Shown: positions 53,750 through 62,556, counted from the first letter of the stretch. The stretch: 64,000 bases of DNA from Pseudomonas multiresinivorans (GCF_012971725.1 NZ_CP048833.1:2418001-2482000), one strand, 5' to 3'. The notes: generated by a model not told the origin, from the letters alone. Numbers and translations: made by a program.

Positions 53750-55660
53750 TCATTCGCACTTCGGCCCGGGCGTCCACGGTGGGGTGGGGACGTTCGGGTC
53801 GAGTTTGTTTTCGTATTCGGCGTTGCCCAGCACCTTCAGGTATTCCACCAGCGCCCAGCGTTCTTCCGGCGACAGGGCGCGGCCGATGACGCCGTCCTGG
53901 CGGCAGCCGTCGCGGAATTCGTGGCCGCGGTTGCTGTTGCCGGTGACGCTGGTCTTGTAGAGGAAGCCGCCGGGGAAGCGTTCGGTGCGGTAGCCGGCGA
54001 ACTTGGGGTCGTACTCGAAGCTGCCGACCCAGAATTGCGCGTCGCGCTCGGCCACCGGGGAGAGCATCTGGAACAGGTTGGGCACCGAGCCGTTGTGCAG
54101 GAAGGGCGGGGTGGCCCAGATGCCGTCCAGCGGGCGGGCCTTGTAGGCGCGCAGTTCCTGCACGCCGATGGGCAGGCCGTAGCCGTTCATTTCCTGCTGC
54201 TGTGGCTCGCTGATGTGCGCGTCGCGGTAGGCGCGCTGCTCGACGAAGGCGGTGATGTAGGCCAGGCCCTTGGCGGCGGAGATCTTCGACAGGTCCAGTT
54301 GGACGTCGCTCTGCGGGTAGAGGTGGACGTTCATGCCCTGCAGCTCGTCGGTCTTCAGCTTCAGCGCGCGGATGTCGAAGGTGTGGTCGGCGATGTTGTC
54401 GGCGGTGGTCGGGTCGGTGCCGATCTCTTTCGTGGACACCAGCTTCATGCGCCACTCGGGCACGCGCGCCGGGGCGATGTAATCCTTGGCGCCGGGCTCC
54501 TTCACGTGCGGGCCGTGGCAGTAGACGCAGTTGGCCTGGAACAGGGCGCGGCCCTGGGAGGCTTTCTTCAGGTCGATTTCGCCGAAGACGTCCTTCGGCC
54601 AGGCCGGCGGCTTGAGCTGCTTGAGGGTTTCCTCGAGGGTGTAGAGGTCGCGCAGGCGCACGCTGGAGGCGTAGCGCTCATCGCCCATCACCGGTTTGCC
54701 GTCGCTTTCGAACATGCGCAGGGTGGCGCCGACGCCGAGGGCTTCGCCGATGTTGCGGGCCATGGGCTGCATGGCCGAGCCGTTCCACTGCACCCAGTCG
54801 AATTTCCAGATGTCCCAGACCTGCGGGTAGTTCACCGGGGCGTTGGCGACGCGGTAGTTGGAGGCGTCGATGCCATCGCCGAACACGCTGTTGGCGATGC
54901 GCCCGAAGGCATCGGCGCGGCCGGGGCCTTCCAGGGTCGGGTAGAGGCCGCGGTGGGTGTCGTTCCAGGCGGTGGAGACGAGGGTGCCGAGCACGTTGCG
55001 CACGTCGCGCTTGAGAGCGGCCTTGCCCTTGGGATAGCGGTCGCCGAGCACGCCCTTGGCGAAGCGGTCGAACTTCCACGGTACGTAGTAGGTGGACGCG
55101 AGGCTGGCGCCCAGCGCCTGGCCGAACGCGCCGCCGCGCAGGGTGGGCACGGTGGAGGCAATGGAATGCATGGCCGCGCCGCCGTCGATGCGGATGGCGG
55201 TGCCTTTGTAGCGCAGCTCGCCGGTGTGGCAGGCGGAGCAGGTGATGTCGAGGTACCAGGCGCCGGTCTCGCCGTCCTGGTGGCGGGCGAAGCCGACTGG
55301 CAGGTTGCCGGGGTTCTTTGTGGTGGCGGCCAGGGTGTCATCGGCGGCGCGGCCGATCTGCTCGGGCTCGATGAGGAAGCCGAAGCGTGCGAGGTTTTCC
55401 GGGGAGGCGAACTTGTCCTTGCTGAAAGGCTGCTCGAGGTGGGTGAACCAGTCGTAGCGCAGGCCTTTCACCTGGGTGCCCTGGGGCGTGTAGTAGTAGG
55501 TTTCGCGGTCCTGTTTGGACCACTGCTCCTCGAGGTGGATCATCTTCTGCGGCGGGGTGTATTCCGGCAGATTGGGATGCGCGGTGTACCAGGCGATGAG
55601 GCCGCCGACAAGCAAGAGCAGCAGCAAAATCGCCAGTAGGACGCGTCCGAGAATGCGCAT
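53750..55660 (-). CDS. Di-heme cytochrome c of the RoxA / fatty-acid dioxygenase type
   Basis: The 636-residue protein has an N-terminal signal/anchor (LLAILLLLLLVGGLIAWY) and two c-type heme motifs, CSACH (about residue 168) and CVYCH (about residue 407). It matches the RoxA/RoxB rubber oxygenase and PA2077/PA2078 fatty-acid (di)oxygenase family in size and layout. The substrate cannot be read. The start MRILGRVLL at 55660 is preceded by AAGGAAG. The catalase-like gene lies downstream on the same strand with a REP pair between. Confidence 0.8.
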   Translation of the reverse strand: MRILGRVLLAILLLLLLVGGLIAWYTAHPNLPEYTPPQKMIHLEEQWSKQDRETYYYTPQGTQVKGLRYDWFTHLEQPFSKDKFASPENLARFGFLIEPEQIGRAADDTLAATTKNPGNLPVGFARHQDGETGAWYLDITCSACHTGELRYKGTAIRIDGGAAMHSIASTVPTLRGGAFGQALGASLASTYYVPWKFDRFAKGVLGDRYPKGKAALKRDVRNVLGTLVSTAWNDTHRGLYPTLEGPGRADAFGRIANSVFGDGIDASNYRVANAPVNYPQVWDIWKFDWVQWNGSAMQPMARNIGEALGVGATLRMFESDGKPVMGDERYASSVRLRDLYTLEETLKQLKPPAWPKDVFGEIDLKKASQGRALFQANCVYCHGPHVKEPGAKDYIAPARVPEWRMKLVSTKEIGTDPTTADNIADHTFDIRALKLKTDELQGMNVHLYPQSDVQLDLSKISAAKGLAYITAFVEQRAYRDAHISEPQQQEMNGYGLPIGVQELRAYKARPLDGIWATPPFLHNGSVPNLFQMLSPVAERDAQFWVGSFEYDPKFAGYRTERFPGGFLYKTSVTGNSNRGHEFRDGCRQDGVIGRALSPEERWALVEYLKVLGNAEYENKLDPNVPTPPWTPGPKCE

Positions 55661-55822
55661 CGAAACTTCCTTGTTATGTGTGCGAAAAAGATTCGGACGT
55701 TTATGCCAACTGCGTGACGGATTGGCAAGGTGATGCCGCACTGAATTCAGGGTTTTTATGGCGGGTTACGGGGTGTGGCGGGGAGTTTCCGGATTTACGG
55801 AGAGCGGATGTGCGGCGGCAGC

Positions 55823-55916
55823 ATGGGTATCGCTGCGCTCCACCCATCCTACGGAAACCTGGTGGATAGCAGTCAGACCCATTCGTAGGATGGCGTGGAG
55901 CGAAGCGATACCCATC
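55823..55916. repeat. Inverted repeat, GGATGGCGTGGAGCG family
   Basis: GGGTATCGCTGCGCTCCACC...ATCCTACG (55825-55853) faces CGTAGGATGGCGTGGAGCGA...ACCCATC (55884-55916), the same family as at 49791. Confidence 0.85.
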
Positions 55917-55933
55917 GTCTTTCAGGCAAGCGC

Positions 55934-56464
55934 TTAAGTCGCGGGGCGCAGCTCTATCAGCAGGCTCAGGCAGATCACCGCGCCGATCAGCACGCCGACC
56001 ACGCTGGCGATGATCAGCGGCCAGCGCAGGCCGGGGCTGTCCTCTTCGTCATCGGGCAGGCGCGCATGGATGGCGGGCCAGAGTTCGTCCGGGGGCGGCA
56101 GTTCCGGCCAGGGTTCGTCGCTGGGCGGCGGGGAAGGGTGGCCGGCGAGCTGGTAGAGCAGGGCGATCATCCAGTCCAGCGCGGCGATGCGCGAGGGGTG
56201 ATAGCGGTCGGCGTCGGTCCAGACGTGGAGGAAGGTGTCGACCAGCAGGGCGTCGGCCTGCGTCTGATCGTCCGTCAGCTTCATTGCCAAGGGGTAGAGG
56301 CGCGGGGCAGTGCAGCGGTACAGCGTGGCGAAGGCGCGCGCGTCCCCGTCGCCGCTTTCGGCGAGCAGGTAGCTGAGGAAGTTGGCTTCGTCCGGGTCGA
56401 TGACGGCCTCCGGCGGTGTCGCGGCGAGCGATGTGGCTGGAGGGTAAGGATAGATCGCGATGCT
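55934..56464 (-). pseudogene. ECF sigma region-2-like domain fused to a C-terminal TM helix; start codon not found
   Basis: In one frame from about 56464 down to TAA at 55934, the sequence reads a sigma-70 region 2-like part (DARAFATLYRCTAPRLYPLAM, KLTDDQTQADALLVDTFLHVW, AALDWMIALLYQLAG), then a Pro-rich linker and TM helix (WPLIIASVVGVLIGAVICLSLLI). No ATG or GTG is found in frame before the region-2 part; the first candidates are internal (TTG 56290, ATG 56284). A REP element abuts the upstream end. It may be a truncated sigma factor or an anti-sigma-like chimera. No region 4 is present. Confidence 0.5.
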
Positions 56465-56467
56465 TTT

Positions 56468-56547
56468 TGTAGGAGCGAGCTTGCTCGCGAACTGCCCAGC
56501 AGCGGATCTCCCGGCGAGCCTCTGTTCGCGAGCAAGCTCGCTCCTAC
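56468..56547. repeat. Paired REP elements (inverted)
   Basis: Canonical TGTAGGAGCGAGCTTGCTCG at 56468 faces its reverse complement ending at 56547. It abuts the 5' end of the sigma-like frame. Confidence 0.9.
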
Positions 56548-56558
56548 CAGATCAAGAG

Positions 56559-56676
56559 CCCCTCACCCTAACCCTCTCCCCGTGGGAGAGGGGACCGTTC
56601 GGTGCAGGATGAAACCTCGACGTCAGCCGGCACGGACGGCTCCCTCTCCCACGGGGAGAGGGTTGGGGTGAGGGGA
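56559..56676. repeat. Large inverted repeat, CCCTCTCCC family
   Basis: CCCCTCACCCTAACCCTCTC + CCCGTGGGAGAGGGG at 56559-56594 mirrors CTCTCCCACGGGGAGAGGGT + TGGGGTGAGGGG at 56642-56676. A related CTCTCCCTGAAGGGAGAG occurs at 53567-53584. Confidence 0.8.
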
Positions 56677-56736
56677 AAGCATCGGTACAGGCTTCCACGG
56701 AACGACGGTTGCTCCTGCAAGCTCGGTGAGTCGGCA

Positions 56737-57921
56737 CTAAGCCACGTCCTCGAACGGCAACCCGACATAGTTCTCGGCAATGGTCGTGCGCCCGGCCTCG
56801 GAGCCGAGGAAGTAGTCCAGCTCGGTCTCCAGCATGCGCTGGGTGAAGGCGTCGCTGTCGGGGAACTGGTGCAGCATCGAGGTCATCCACCAGGAGAAGC
56901 GCTCGGCCTTCCAGATGCGCCGCAGGGCAATCGGCGAATACTGCTCCAGCAAGTCGGTGCGGCCGTCGGCGTAGACCTTCAGGAGGATTCGGTGCAGGGC
57001 ATCGACATCGCTGGCCGCCAGGTTCAGTCCCTTAGCGCCGGTGGGCGGGACGATGTGCCCGGCGTCGCCGACCAGGAATAGCCGGCCGTACTGCAGCGGC
57101 TCCACCACGAAGCTGCGCAGCGGGGCGATGCTCTTTTCCAGCGACGGCCCGGTGACCAGCTGGCGCGCAACGTCCTCGGGAATACGGCGTTTGAGCTCGT
57201 CCCAGAAACGCCCGTCAGACCAGTCCTCCACCTTTTCCTCCAGCCCTACCTGCAGGTAGTAGCGGCTACGGGTGGCGCTGCGCTGGCTGCACAGGCTGAA
57301 ACCGCGCTCGCTGCTGGCGTAGATCAGTTCGTGGCTGACCGGTGGAGTGTCGCTGAGCAGGCCGAGCCAGCCGAAGGGGTAGACGCGCTCGAAGACGCTC
57401 AGGCGCTCGGCGGGAATGCTGCGCCGGGCCACGCCGTGGAAGCCGTCGCAGCCGGCGATGTAGTCGCAGTCCAGGCGCACGCGCTCGCCCTGATGGCTGA
57501 AAGTGACGTAGGGCTTTTCGCTGGTGACGTCGTGCAGCTCCACGTCAGCCACTTCGTACACGCTCATCGCGCCGCTGGCCGCACGGGCCTGCATAAGGTC
57601 GCGAGTGACTTCGGTCTGGCCGTACACCATCACCTGCTTGCCGCCGGTGAGGGCCTTGAGGTCGATGCGCTCGCGGCGGCCGTTGAGCACAAGTTCGAAA
57701 CCGTCGTGGAGCAACCCTTCGGCGTCCATCCGCGCGTTGGCGCCGGCTTTGCGCAGCAGGTCGGCGGTGCCCTGTTCCAGCACGCCGGCGCGGATGCGGC
57801 CGAGTACGTAGTCGGGGGTCTGGCGTTCGAGGATCACGCTGTCGATGCCAGCCTTGTGCAGCAGCTGGCCAAGCAGGAGGCCGGCGGGGCCGGCGCCGAT
57901 GATGGCGACTTGAGTCTTCAT
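56737..57921 (-). CDS. pobA: 4-hydroxybenzoate 3-monooxygenase PobA
   Basis: The 394-residue FAD monooxygenase hydroxylates 4-hydroxybenzoate to protocatechuate using NADPH and O2. FAD-binding GAGPAG is at residues 9-14; GRIRAGVLEQGT and the DG motif CDGFHGVARRSIP match PobA, and GDAGHIVPPTGAKGLNLA contacts the second FAD side. The length equals the canonical enzyme. It is divergent from an AraC-type regulator, and protocatechuate is consumed by pcaHG 2 kb away. Confidence 0.95.
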   Translation of the reverse strand: MKTQVAIIGAGPAGLLLGQLLHKAGIDSVILERQTPDYVLGRIRAGVLEQGTADLLRKAGANARMDAEGLLHDGFELVLNGRRERIDLKALTGGKQVMVYGQTEVTRDLMQARAASGAMSVYEVADVELHDVTSEKPYVTFSHQGERVRLDCDYIAGCDGFHGVARRSIPAERLSVFERVYPFGWLGLLSDTPPVSHELIYASSERGFSLCSQRSATRSRYYLQVGLEEKVEDWSDGRFWDELKRRIPEDVARQLVTGPSLEKSIAPLRSFVVEPLQYGRLFLVGDAGHIVPPTGAKGLNLAASDVDALHRILLKVYADGRTDLLEQYSPIALRRIWKAERFSWWMTSMLHQFPDSDAFTQRMLETELDYFLGSEAGRTTIAENYVGLPFEDVA

Positions 57922-58026
57922 GGGGTGGCTCCTTGGAGAGCGCTGTTGTTTTTGTCTCCTGCATTTTTTGTGGATGGGATCGGCCTTTGAAGGTAATTTT
58001 CAACAGTCTTCTTGGACTTTTCATGG

Positions 58027-58908
58027 ATGCGGGCGGTGATCGAACAACGTGCTGACAATCCGGTCCCGGTGTTTCGCCTGTATGGCGAGACTGCTGCGTG
58101 GCCGACGCCCGACCTGATCCACTGCGAATCCATCGCCTCGCGCAGCCGCCTCCACGACTGGGAAATCCGCCCGCATCGCCATGGCGACCTGGTGCAGCTG
58201 CTCTACGTGCAATCCGGTGCGGCGGAGTTGGAAGTTGAGGGGCGGCTGACGCCGATCCGCGAGGCGTCGCTGCAGGTCACGCCGGCGCTGGCTGTGCATG
58301 GTTTTCGCTTCGCCGAGGACGTGCAGGGCTGGGTGCTGAGCATGGGCCTGCCGCTGGCCGAGCAGCTCGGCGGCCTGCTGGAAAGCACGGTGCTGGAGCA
58401 GCCGGCGTGCTTTGCCGTGGGCGAGGGCAAGCGTCACCTGGATGCGCTGTTCGAATCCATCGACCGCGAGTACGCCGGGCAGGCGCCGGGCCGCGACCTG
58501 ATGCTGCAATCGCTGCTCAACATGCTGCTGGTCTGGCTCAGCCGCCGGGCGCTGGAGCAGTCCCGCACGGAGGCAAGCCAGCAGGATCGCGGCGTCGAGC
58601 ATATGCAGGCGTTCTCCCGCCGGCTGGAGCAGGATTTCCGCTTACATCGGCCCATCGAACACTACGCGGCGGCGCTGGGCATCAGCGCCGCGCACCTCAA
58701 TGCGCTGTGCCGGCGCCTGGCCGGGCAGTCGGCGCTGCAGATGATCCACCAGCGCCTGCTGCTGGAGGCCAAGCGCAACCTGGTGTACACAGCCATGACC
58801 ATCCAGCAGGTGTCGGACAGCCTGGGCTTCTCCGAACCCGCGTATTTCTCCCGATTCTTCAAGCGCTACGCCGGGGTTTCGCCCCGCGCGTTCCGCGAGC
58901 TGCGTTGA
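58027..58908 (+). CDS. pobR: AraC-family regulator of pobA (PobR)
   Basis: The 293-residue protein has an N-terminal cupin (HDWEIRPHRHGDLVQLLYVQSG) and a C-terminal AraC DNA-binding domain (HYAAALGISAAHLNALCRR and QQVSDSLGFSEPAYFSRFFKR). It starts 105 bp from divergent pobA, as in pseudomonads where the PobR activator is AraC-type (unlike the IclR-type in Acinetobacter). I selected ATG 58027; an in-frame TTG at 58012 is also possible. Activation by 4-hydroxybenzoate is inferred. Confidence 0.87.
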   Translation: MRAVIEQRADNPVPVFRLYGETAAWPTPDLIHCESIASRSRLHDWEIRPHRHGDLVQLLYVQSGAAELEVEGRLTPIREASLQVTPALAVHGFRFAEDVQGWVLSMGLPLAEQLGGLLESTVLEQPACFAVGEGKRHLDALFESIDREYAGQAPGRDLMLQSLLNMLLVWLSRRALEQSRTEASQQDRGVEHMQAFSRRLEQDFRLHRPIEHYAAALGISAAHLNALCRRLAGQSALQMIHQRLLLEAKRNLVYTAMTIQQVSDSLGFSEPAYFSRFFKRYAGVSPRAFRELR

Positions 58909-58914
58909 GCCGCC

Positions 58915-59844
58915 ATGAATATCGATTCGCGTATCAAGTTCCGCCACCTCGTTTGCTTCCTCGAAGTGGCCCGCCAGGGCAGTCTGGCCCGCGCGGCGGA
59001 TGCCCTGGCCGTGAGCCAGCCGGCCATCTCGAAGACGCTCAAGGAGTTGGAGGACCTGCTCGAAGCCAGCCTGTTCGAGCGCGGCAAGAGCGGGGCCAGT
59101 CTGACGGAAGCGGGGGTAGCCTTCCTGCGCTACGCCGGCCCCTGCGTGCAGGCGCTGCGTGATGGCGTGAACAGTCTGCGCGGCGGTGAGTACGCCTCCA
59201 GCACGGTACGTCTGGGCGTACTCTCCACCGTCGAAAGCCTGTTGATGCCGGAGACGGTGCGGCGCCTGCACGAGCGTCACCCGGCGCTGGTGGTCAGCGT
59301 GGTGACCGGGCCGAGCGCGCACCTGCTCTCGCAATTGCGTGTGGGCGAGTTGGACCTGGTGGTCGGCCGTATGACCGAAAGCCCGCAGATCCAGGGCCTC
59401 GCTTTCGAGCACCTGTACAGCGAGGCGATGACCCTGGTGGCCCGCGCCGGCCATCCGCTGCTGGGCCGCCCGCTGCCGCCCTCTGCGCTGGACGATTGGC
59501 CGCTGGTGCTGCCGCTGGCCGGCACCACCATCCGCAAGTCCGCCGACAGCCTGCTGGTGCAGAGCGGCCTCGGCCAGCCGCGCCAGAGGCTGGAAACCCT
59601 GTCCACGGTACTCAGCCGCCGTTATGTATTGACCAGTGATGCGCTGTGGATCGCCCCGCTGGATTCGGTGCGCCTGGACCTGCGCTCCGGCGAGATGGTC
59701 GAGCTGCCGCTGGATGTACAGGAACCGGGCGGTTCGGTGGGGGTTTGCAGCAACTCGACGCTGCCGCTTTCCCTCGGTGCGCACTGGTGCCTGGAGGTAC
59801 TGCGCGAGGTGGGAGAAGCCTATCGCAATGGGACTTATCCATAA
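58915..59844 (+). CDS. pcaQ: LysR-type regulator PcaQ
   Basis: The 309-residue LysR regulator has an N-terminal helix-turn-helix (GSLARAADALAVSQPAISKTLKELE) and an effector domain with LGVLSTVESLLMPETVRRLHERHP. Position immediately before pcaHG and the sequence IDSRIKFRHLVCFLEVARQG identify PcaQ, which activates pca genes in response to beta-carboxy-cis,cis-muconate. Its gene is 6 bp after pobR, so both may be cotranscribed. A PcaQ-type palindrome overlaps its stop codon. Confidence 0.92.
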   Translation: MNIDSRIKFRHLVCFLEVARQGSLARAADALAVSQPAISKTLKELEDLLEASLFERGKSGASLTEAGVAFLRYAGPCVQALRDGVNSLRGGEYASSTVRLGVLSTVESLLMPETVRRLHERHPALVVSVVTGPSAHLLSQLRVGELDLVVGRMTESPQIQGLAFEHLYSEAMTLVARAGHPLLGRPLPPSALDDWPLVLPLAGTTIRKSADSLLVQSGLGQPRQRLETLSTVLSRRYVLTSDALWIAPLDSVRLDLRSGEMVELPLDVQEPGGSVGVCSNSTLPLSLGAHWCLEVLREVGEAYRNGTYP

Positions 59845-59860
59845 CCCGATGGTTATGGAT
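59837..59860 (+). promoter_or_regulatory. PcaQ operator
   Basis: ATCCATAACC and GGTTATGGAT form a perfect 10-bp inverted repeat around CGAT. The core ATAACC-N4-GGTTAT fits the PcaQ box ATAACC-N4-GGTTAA described in Sinorhizobium. The left arm includes the pcaQ stop codon (TAA at 59842-59844), and the site lies 102 bp upstream of pcaH. Confidence 0.85.
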
Positions 59861-59961
59861 GGCGGGCATCTTTTCAGTTTTCCAGTTCGGATGAGCCGGC
59901 GACACTGCGTCGCACTGCCTGATGCAACAGGCTCCTATAAATCCAACAAGAGGAGACCGAC

Positions 59962-60681
59962 ATGTCCGACGCGGAGAACAGCCGCTTCGTCATTCGTGAC
60001 CGAAACTGGCACCCTAAAGCCCTCACGCCCGACTACAAGACCTCCATCGCCCGCTCGCCGCGCCAGGCGCTGGTGAGCATTCCGCAATCGGTTTCCGAAA
60101 CCAGCGGCCCGGACTTCTCGCACCTGAAGATGGGCGAGCACGACAACGACCTGCTGCTCAACTTCAACAACGGTGGCCTGCCCATCGGCGAGCGCATCAT
60201 CGTTTCCGGCCGGGTCATGGACCAGTACGGCAAGCCCGTGCCGCATACCCTGGTGGAGATGTGGCAGGCCAACGCCGGCGGCCGTTATCGCCACAAGAAC
60301 GACCGTTATCTCGCGCCGCTGGACCCGAACTTCGGCGGCGTCGGCCGTGCGCTGACCGACAGCGAAGGGCGCTACGTCTTCCGCACCATCAAGCCCGGCC
60401 CGTATCCCTGGCGCAACGGCCCGAACGACTGGCGCCCGGCGCACATCCACTTCTCCATCAGCGGCCCGTCGATCTCCACGCGGCTGATCACCCAGCTGTA
60501 CTTCGAGGGCGACCCGCTGATTCCGATGTGCCCCATCGTCAAGTCCATCGCCAACCCGGACGCGGTGGAAAGCCTGATCGCGAAGCTCGACATGAGCAAC
60601 GCCAACCCCATGGACTGCCTGGCCTATCGCTTCGATATCGTGCTGCGCGGCCAGCGCAAGACCCATTTCGAGAACAAGTGA
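59962..60681 (+). CDS. pcaH: Protocatechuate 3,4-dioxygenase beta subunit PcaH
   Basis: The 239-residue subunit holds the catalytic non-heme Fe(III). Its ligands Tyr109 (GGRYRH), Tyr148 (GPYPW), His161 and His163 (RPAHIHF) are all present; with one residue of offset they equal Tyr408/447 and His460/462 in P. putida. The complex opens protocatechuate to 3-carboxy-cis,cis-muconate. ATG is preceded by AAGAGGAG and followed 12 bp after the stop by pcaG. Confidence 0.97.
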   Translation: MSDAENSRFVIRDRNWHPKALTPDYKTSIARSPRQALVSIPQSVSETSGPDFSHLKMGEHDNDLLLNFNNGGLPIGERIIVSGRVMDQYGKPVPHTLVEMWQANAGGRYRHKNDRYLAPLDPNFGGVGRALTDSEGRYVFRTIKPGPYPWRNGPNDWRPAHIHFSISGPSISTRLITQLYFEGDPLIPMCPIVKSIANPDAVESLIAKLDMSNANPMDCLAYRFDIVLRGQRKTHFENK

Positions 60682-60693
60682 GGAGGACCGACC

Positions 60694-61299
60694 ATGCCTA
60701 TCGAACTGCTGCCGGAAACCCCCTCGCAGACCGCCGGCCCCTACGTGCACATCGGCCTGGCGCTGGCCGCTGCTGGTAATCCGGCCCGTGACCAGGAAAT
60801 CTGGAGCGAGATGGCCAAGCCCGGCGCGCCGGGCGAACACATCCTGCTGATCGGCCATGTGTATGACGGCAACGGCCACCTGATCCGCGATTCCTTCCTG
60901 GAACTGTGGCAGGCGAATCACGAAGGTGTGTATGACACTGATTACGATCTGGAAAAGCCTTTCAATGGCTTCGGACGCACGGCAACGACCTTCGATGCTG
61001 GCGAGTGGCAGGTGCAGACCATCAAGCCCGGTGTGGTGAAAAACGCCGCCGGTGTGCCCATGGCGCCGCACATCAACGTCTTGCTGTTTGCCCGTGGTAT
61101 CAATCTGCATTTGCAGACGCGCCTGTACTTCGAAGACGAGGCACAGGCGAATGCCGTTGATCCGGTCCTGAACCTGATCGAGCAGCCCGAACGTCGGCAA
61201 ACCCTCATTGCAAAGCGTTGCGAGGTGGACGGGAGGCTCGCTTACCGGTTTGATATCCGCGTCCAGGGAAATGCGGAAACGGTGTTCTTTGACTTCTGA
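60694..61299 (+). CDS. pcaG: Protocatechuate 3,4-dioxygenase alpha subunit PcaG
   Basis: The 201-residue alpha subunit has the same fold as PcaH but lacks the iron ligands. Conserved parts are LPETPSQTAGPYVHIGLA near the N-terminus, DSFLELWQANHEG, and PHINVLLFARGIN. It is the structural partner of PcaH in the (alpha-beta)12 oligomer. The 3' end overlaps the likely start of the zapE gene. Confidence 0.96.
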   Translation: MPIELLPETPSQTAGPYVHIGLALAAAGNPARDQEIWSEMAKPGAPGEHILLIGHVYDGNGHLIRDSFLELWQANHEGVYDTDYDLEKPFNGFGRTATTFDAGEWQVQTIKPGVVKNAAGVPMAPHINVLLFARGINLHLQTRLYFEDEAQANAVDPVLNLIEQPERRQTLIAKRCEVDGRLAYRFDIRVQGNAETVFFDF

Positions 61300-62368
61300 T
61301 ACACGACTACATGAGACATCCGCCGAGCCGGTCGCCGACCGCGTTCGGCGGCACTTCGCGGCCGCGCTCGATGAGCGCGGCTACCGGGCGGACGAGGCGC
61401 AGGTGACGGCGGTGGACCACCTCGCCACCTGGCTCGACGACTTCTTCGCCGGCCGCCATGGCTTCCTGCGCAAGCCGGTGGCGGGCGTCTACCTGTGGGG
61501 TGGCGTGGGGCGGGGCAAGAGCTTCGTCATGGACCAGTTCTTCGCCGCCGCACCGACCCAGGCCAAGCGCCGCGTGCACTTCCATGCCTTCCTGCAAGAA
61601 CTGCAATCACGCATGTTGGCGATCACCGGGCAGTCCGACCCGCTGGTGCGCGTGGCCCGCGCCATCGCCGAGGAAACCAAGCTGCTGTGCTTCGACGAAT
61701 TCCACGTGCACGACATCGGCGACGCCATGCTCCTGGGACGGATGCTGAAGGTGCTGGTGGACGAAGGTGTAGGCCTGGTCTGTACGTCCAACTACGAGCC
61801 GGAAAACCTCTGCCCGAATCCGCTGTACCGCGAGCGCTTCCGTCCGGCCATCGAGCTGATCGAAAAGCGCTTCGACGTGATCTCGGTGGATGCCGGCCAG
61901 GATTACCGCGAGCACAGCACGTCGCTGGAAGAGTGGGGCAGCTTCCTCTGGCCGGCCCGCGCGGATGATCGGGAGCTGATCGGCTCGCGCCTGGGGCTGG
62001 CCGCAGACGCAAAGTTCGACGAGGTGCTCAGCGTCAATCACCACCCGCTGAAGGTGCATGCCCACGACGACCACTGTGCGTGGATGGACTTCAGCGAAAT
62101 GTTCGAACGCCCGCGCTCGGCCAGCGACTACCTGTGGCTGATCGAGCATTTCCCGCGCATGGCAGTCAGCGGCCTCGGGCCGCTGGCGGATTACCCGCCG
62201 GACGTGAGCATGCGCTTCCTCAACTTCATCGACATTGCCTACGACCGGCAGTTGAGGCTGCAATTGTTCGCCACGGTGTCGCTGGACGAGTTGGCGGCGG
62301 GCGGGGCAGCGCTGGACTTCTCGCGAACGCTGAGCCGGTTGCGGCAGTTGAAACTGGAGCCGCTGTAG
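61271..62368 (+). CDS. zapE: Cell division protein ZapE (AFG1-like ATPase)
   Basis: The 365-residue AAA-type ATPase of the AFG1/ZapE family has Walker A GGVGRGKSF, Walker B LLCFDEFHVHD, and the sensor region VCTSNYEPENLCPN. In E. coli ZapE acts at the Z-ring late in division and under low oxygen. The start is uncertain: ATG 61271 lies inside the pcaG end (28 bp overlap), TTG 61289 is an alternative. Either way it may be cotranscribed with the dioxygenase genes. Confidence 0.9.
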   Translation: MRKRCSLTSDTRLHETSAEPVADRVRRHFAAALDERGYRADEAQVTAVDHLATWLDDFFAGRHGFLRKPVAGVYLWGGVGRGKSFVMDQFFAAAPTQAKRRVHFHAFLQELQSRMLAITGQSDPLVRVARAIAEETKLLCFDEFHVHDIGDAMLLGRMLKVLVDEGVGLVCTSNYEPENLCPNPLYRERFRPAIELIEKRFDVISVDAGQDYREHSTSLEEWGSFLWPARADDRELIGSRLGLAADAKFDEVLSVNHHPLKVHAHDDHCAWMDFSEMFERPRSASDYLWLIEHFPRMAVSGLGPLADYPPDVSMRFLNFIDIAYDRQLRLQLFATVSLDELAAGGAALDFSRTLSRLRQLKLEPL

Positions 62369-62392
62369 GCGGTCGCGCGGGCCGTCGAGATT

Positions 62393-62464
62393 GGTTCGCG
62401 AGCAAGCTCGCTCCTACGAAGATCACTCCGATCCTACCTGTAGGAGCGAGCTTGCTCGCGAACC
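62393..62464. repeat. Paired REP elements (outward-facing order)
   Basis: A reverse-complement copy (GGTTCGCGAGCAAGCTCGCT, 62393-62416) precedes a forward copy TGTAGGAGCGAGCTTGCTCG at 62439-62464, the opposite order from most pairs in the window. Confidence 0.9.
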
Positions 62465-62490
62465 CGTGTTGGCACCGAAGCGCCGGCCTA

Positions 62491-62526
62491 TGGTCGGCGG
62501 ATAACGCTGGCGCGTTATGCGCCCTA
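62491..62526. repeat. Half copy of the GTAGGGCG repeat family
   Basis: GGCGGATAACGCTGGCGCGT + TATGCGCCCTAC matches the right half of the repeats at 12743 and 49897. It lies 30 bp before the PcaR boxes. Confidence 0.8.
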
Positions 62527-62556
62527 CGCCGGTGGCGCGGGGTGTCGATAAGCTCC

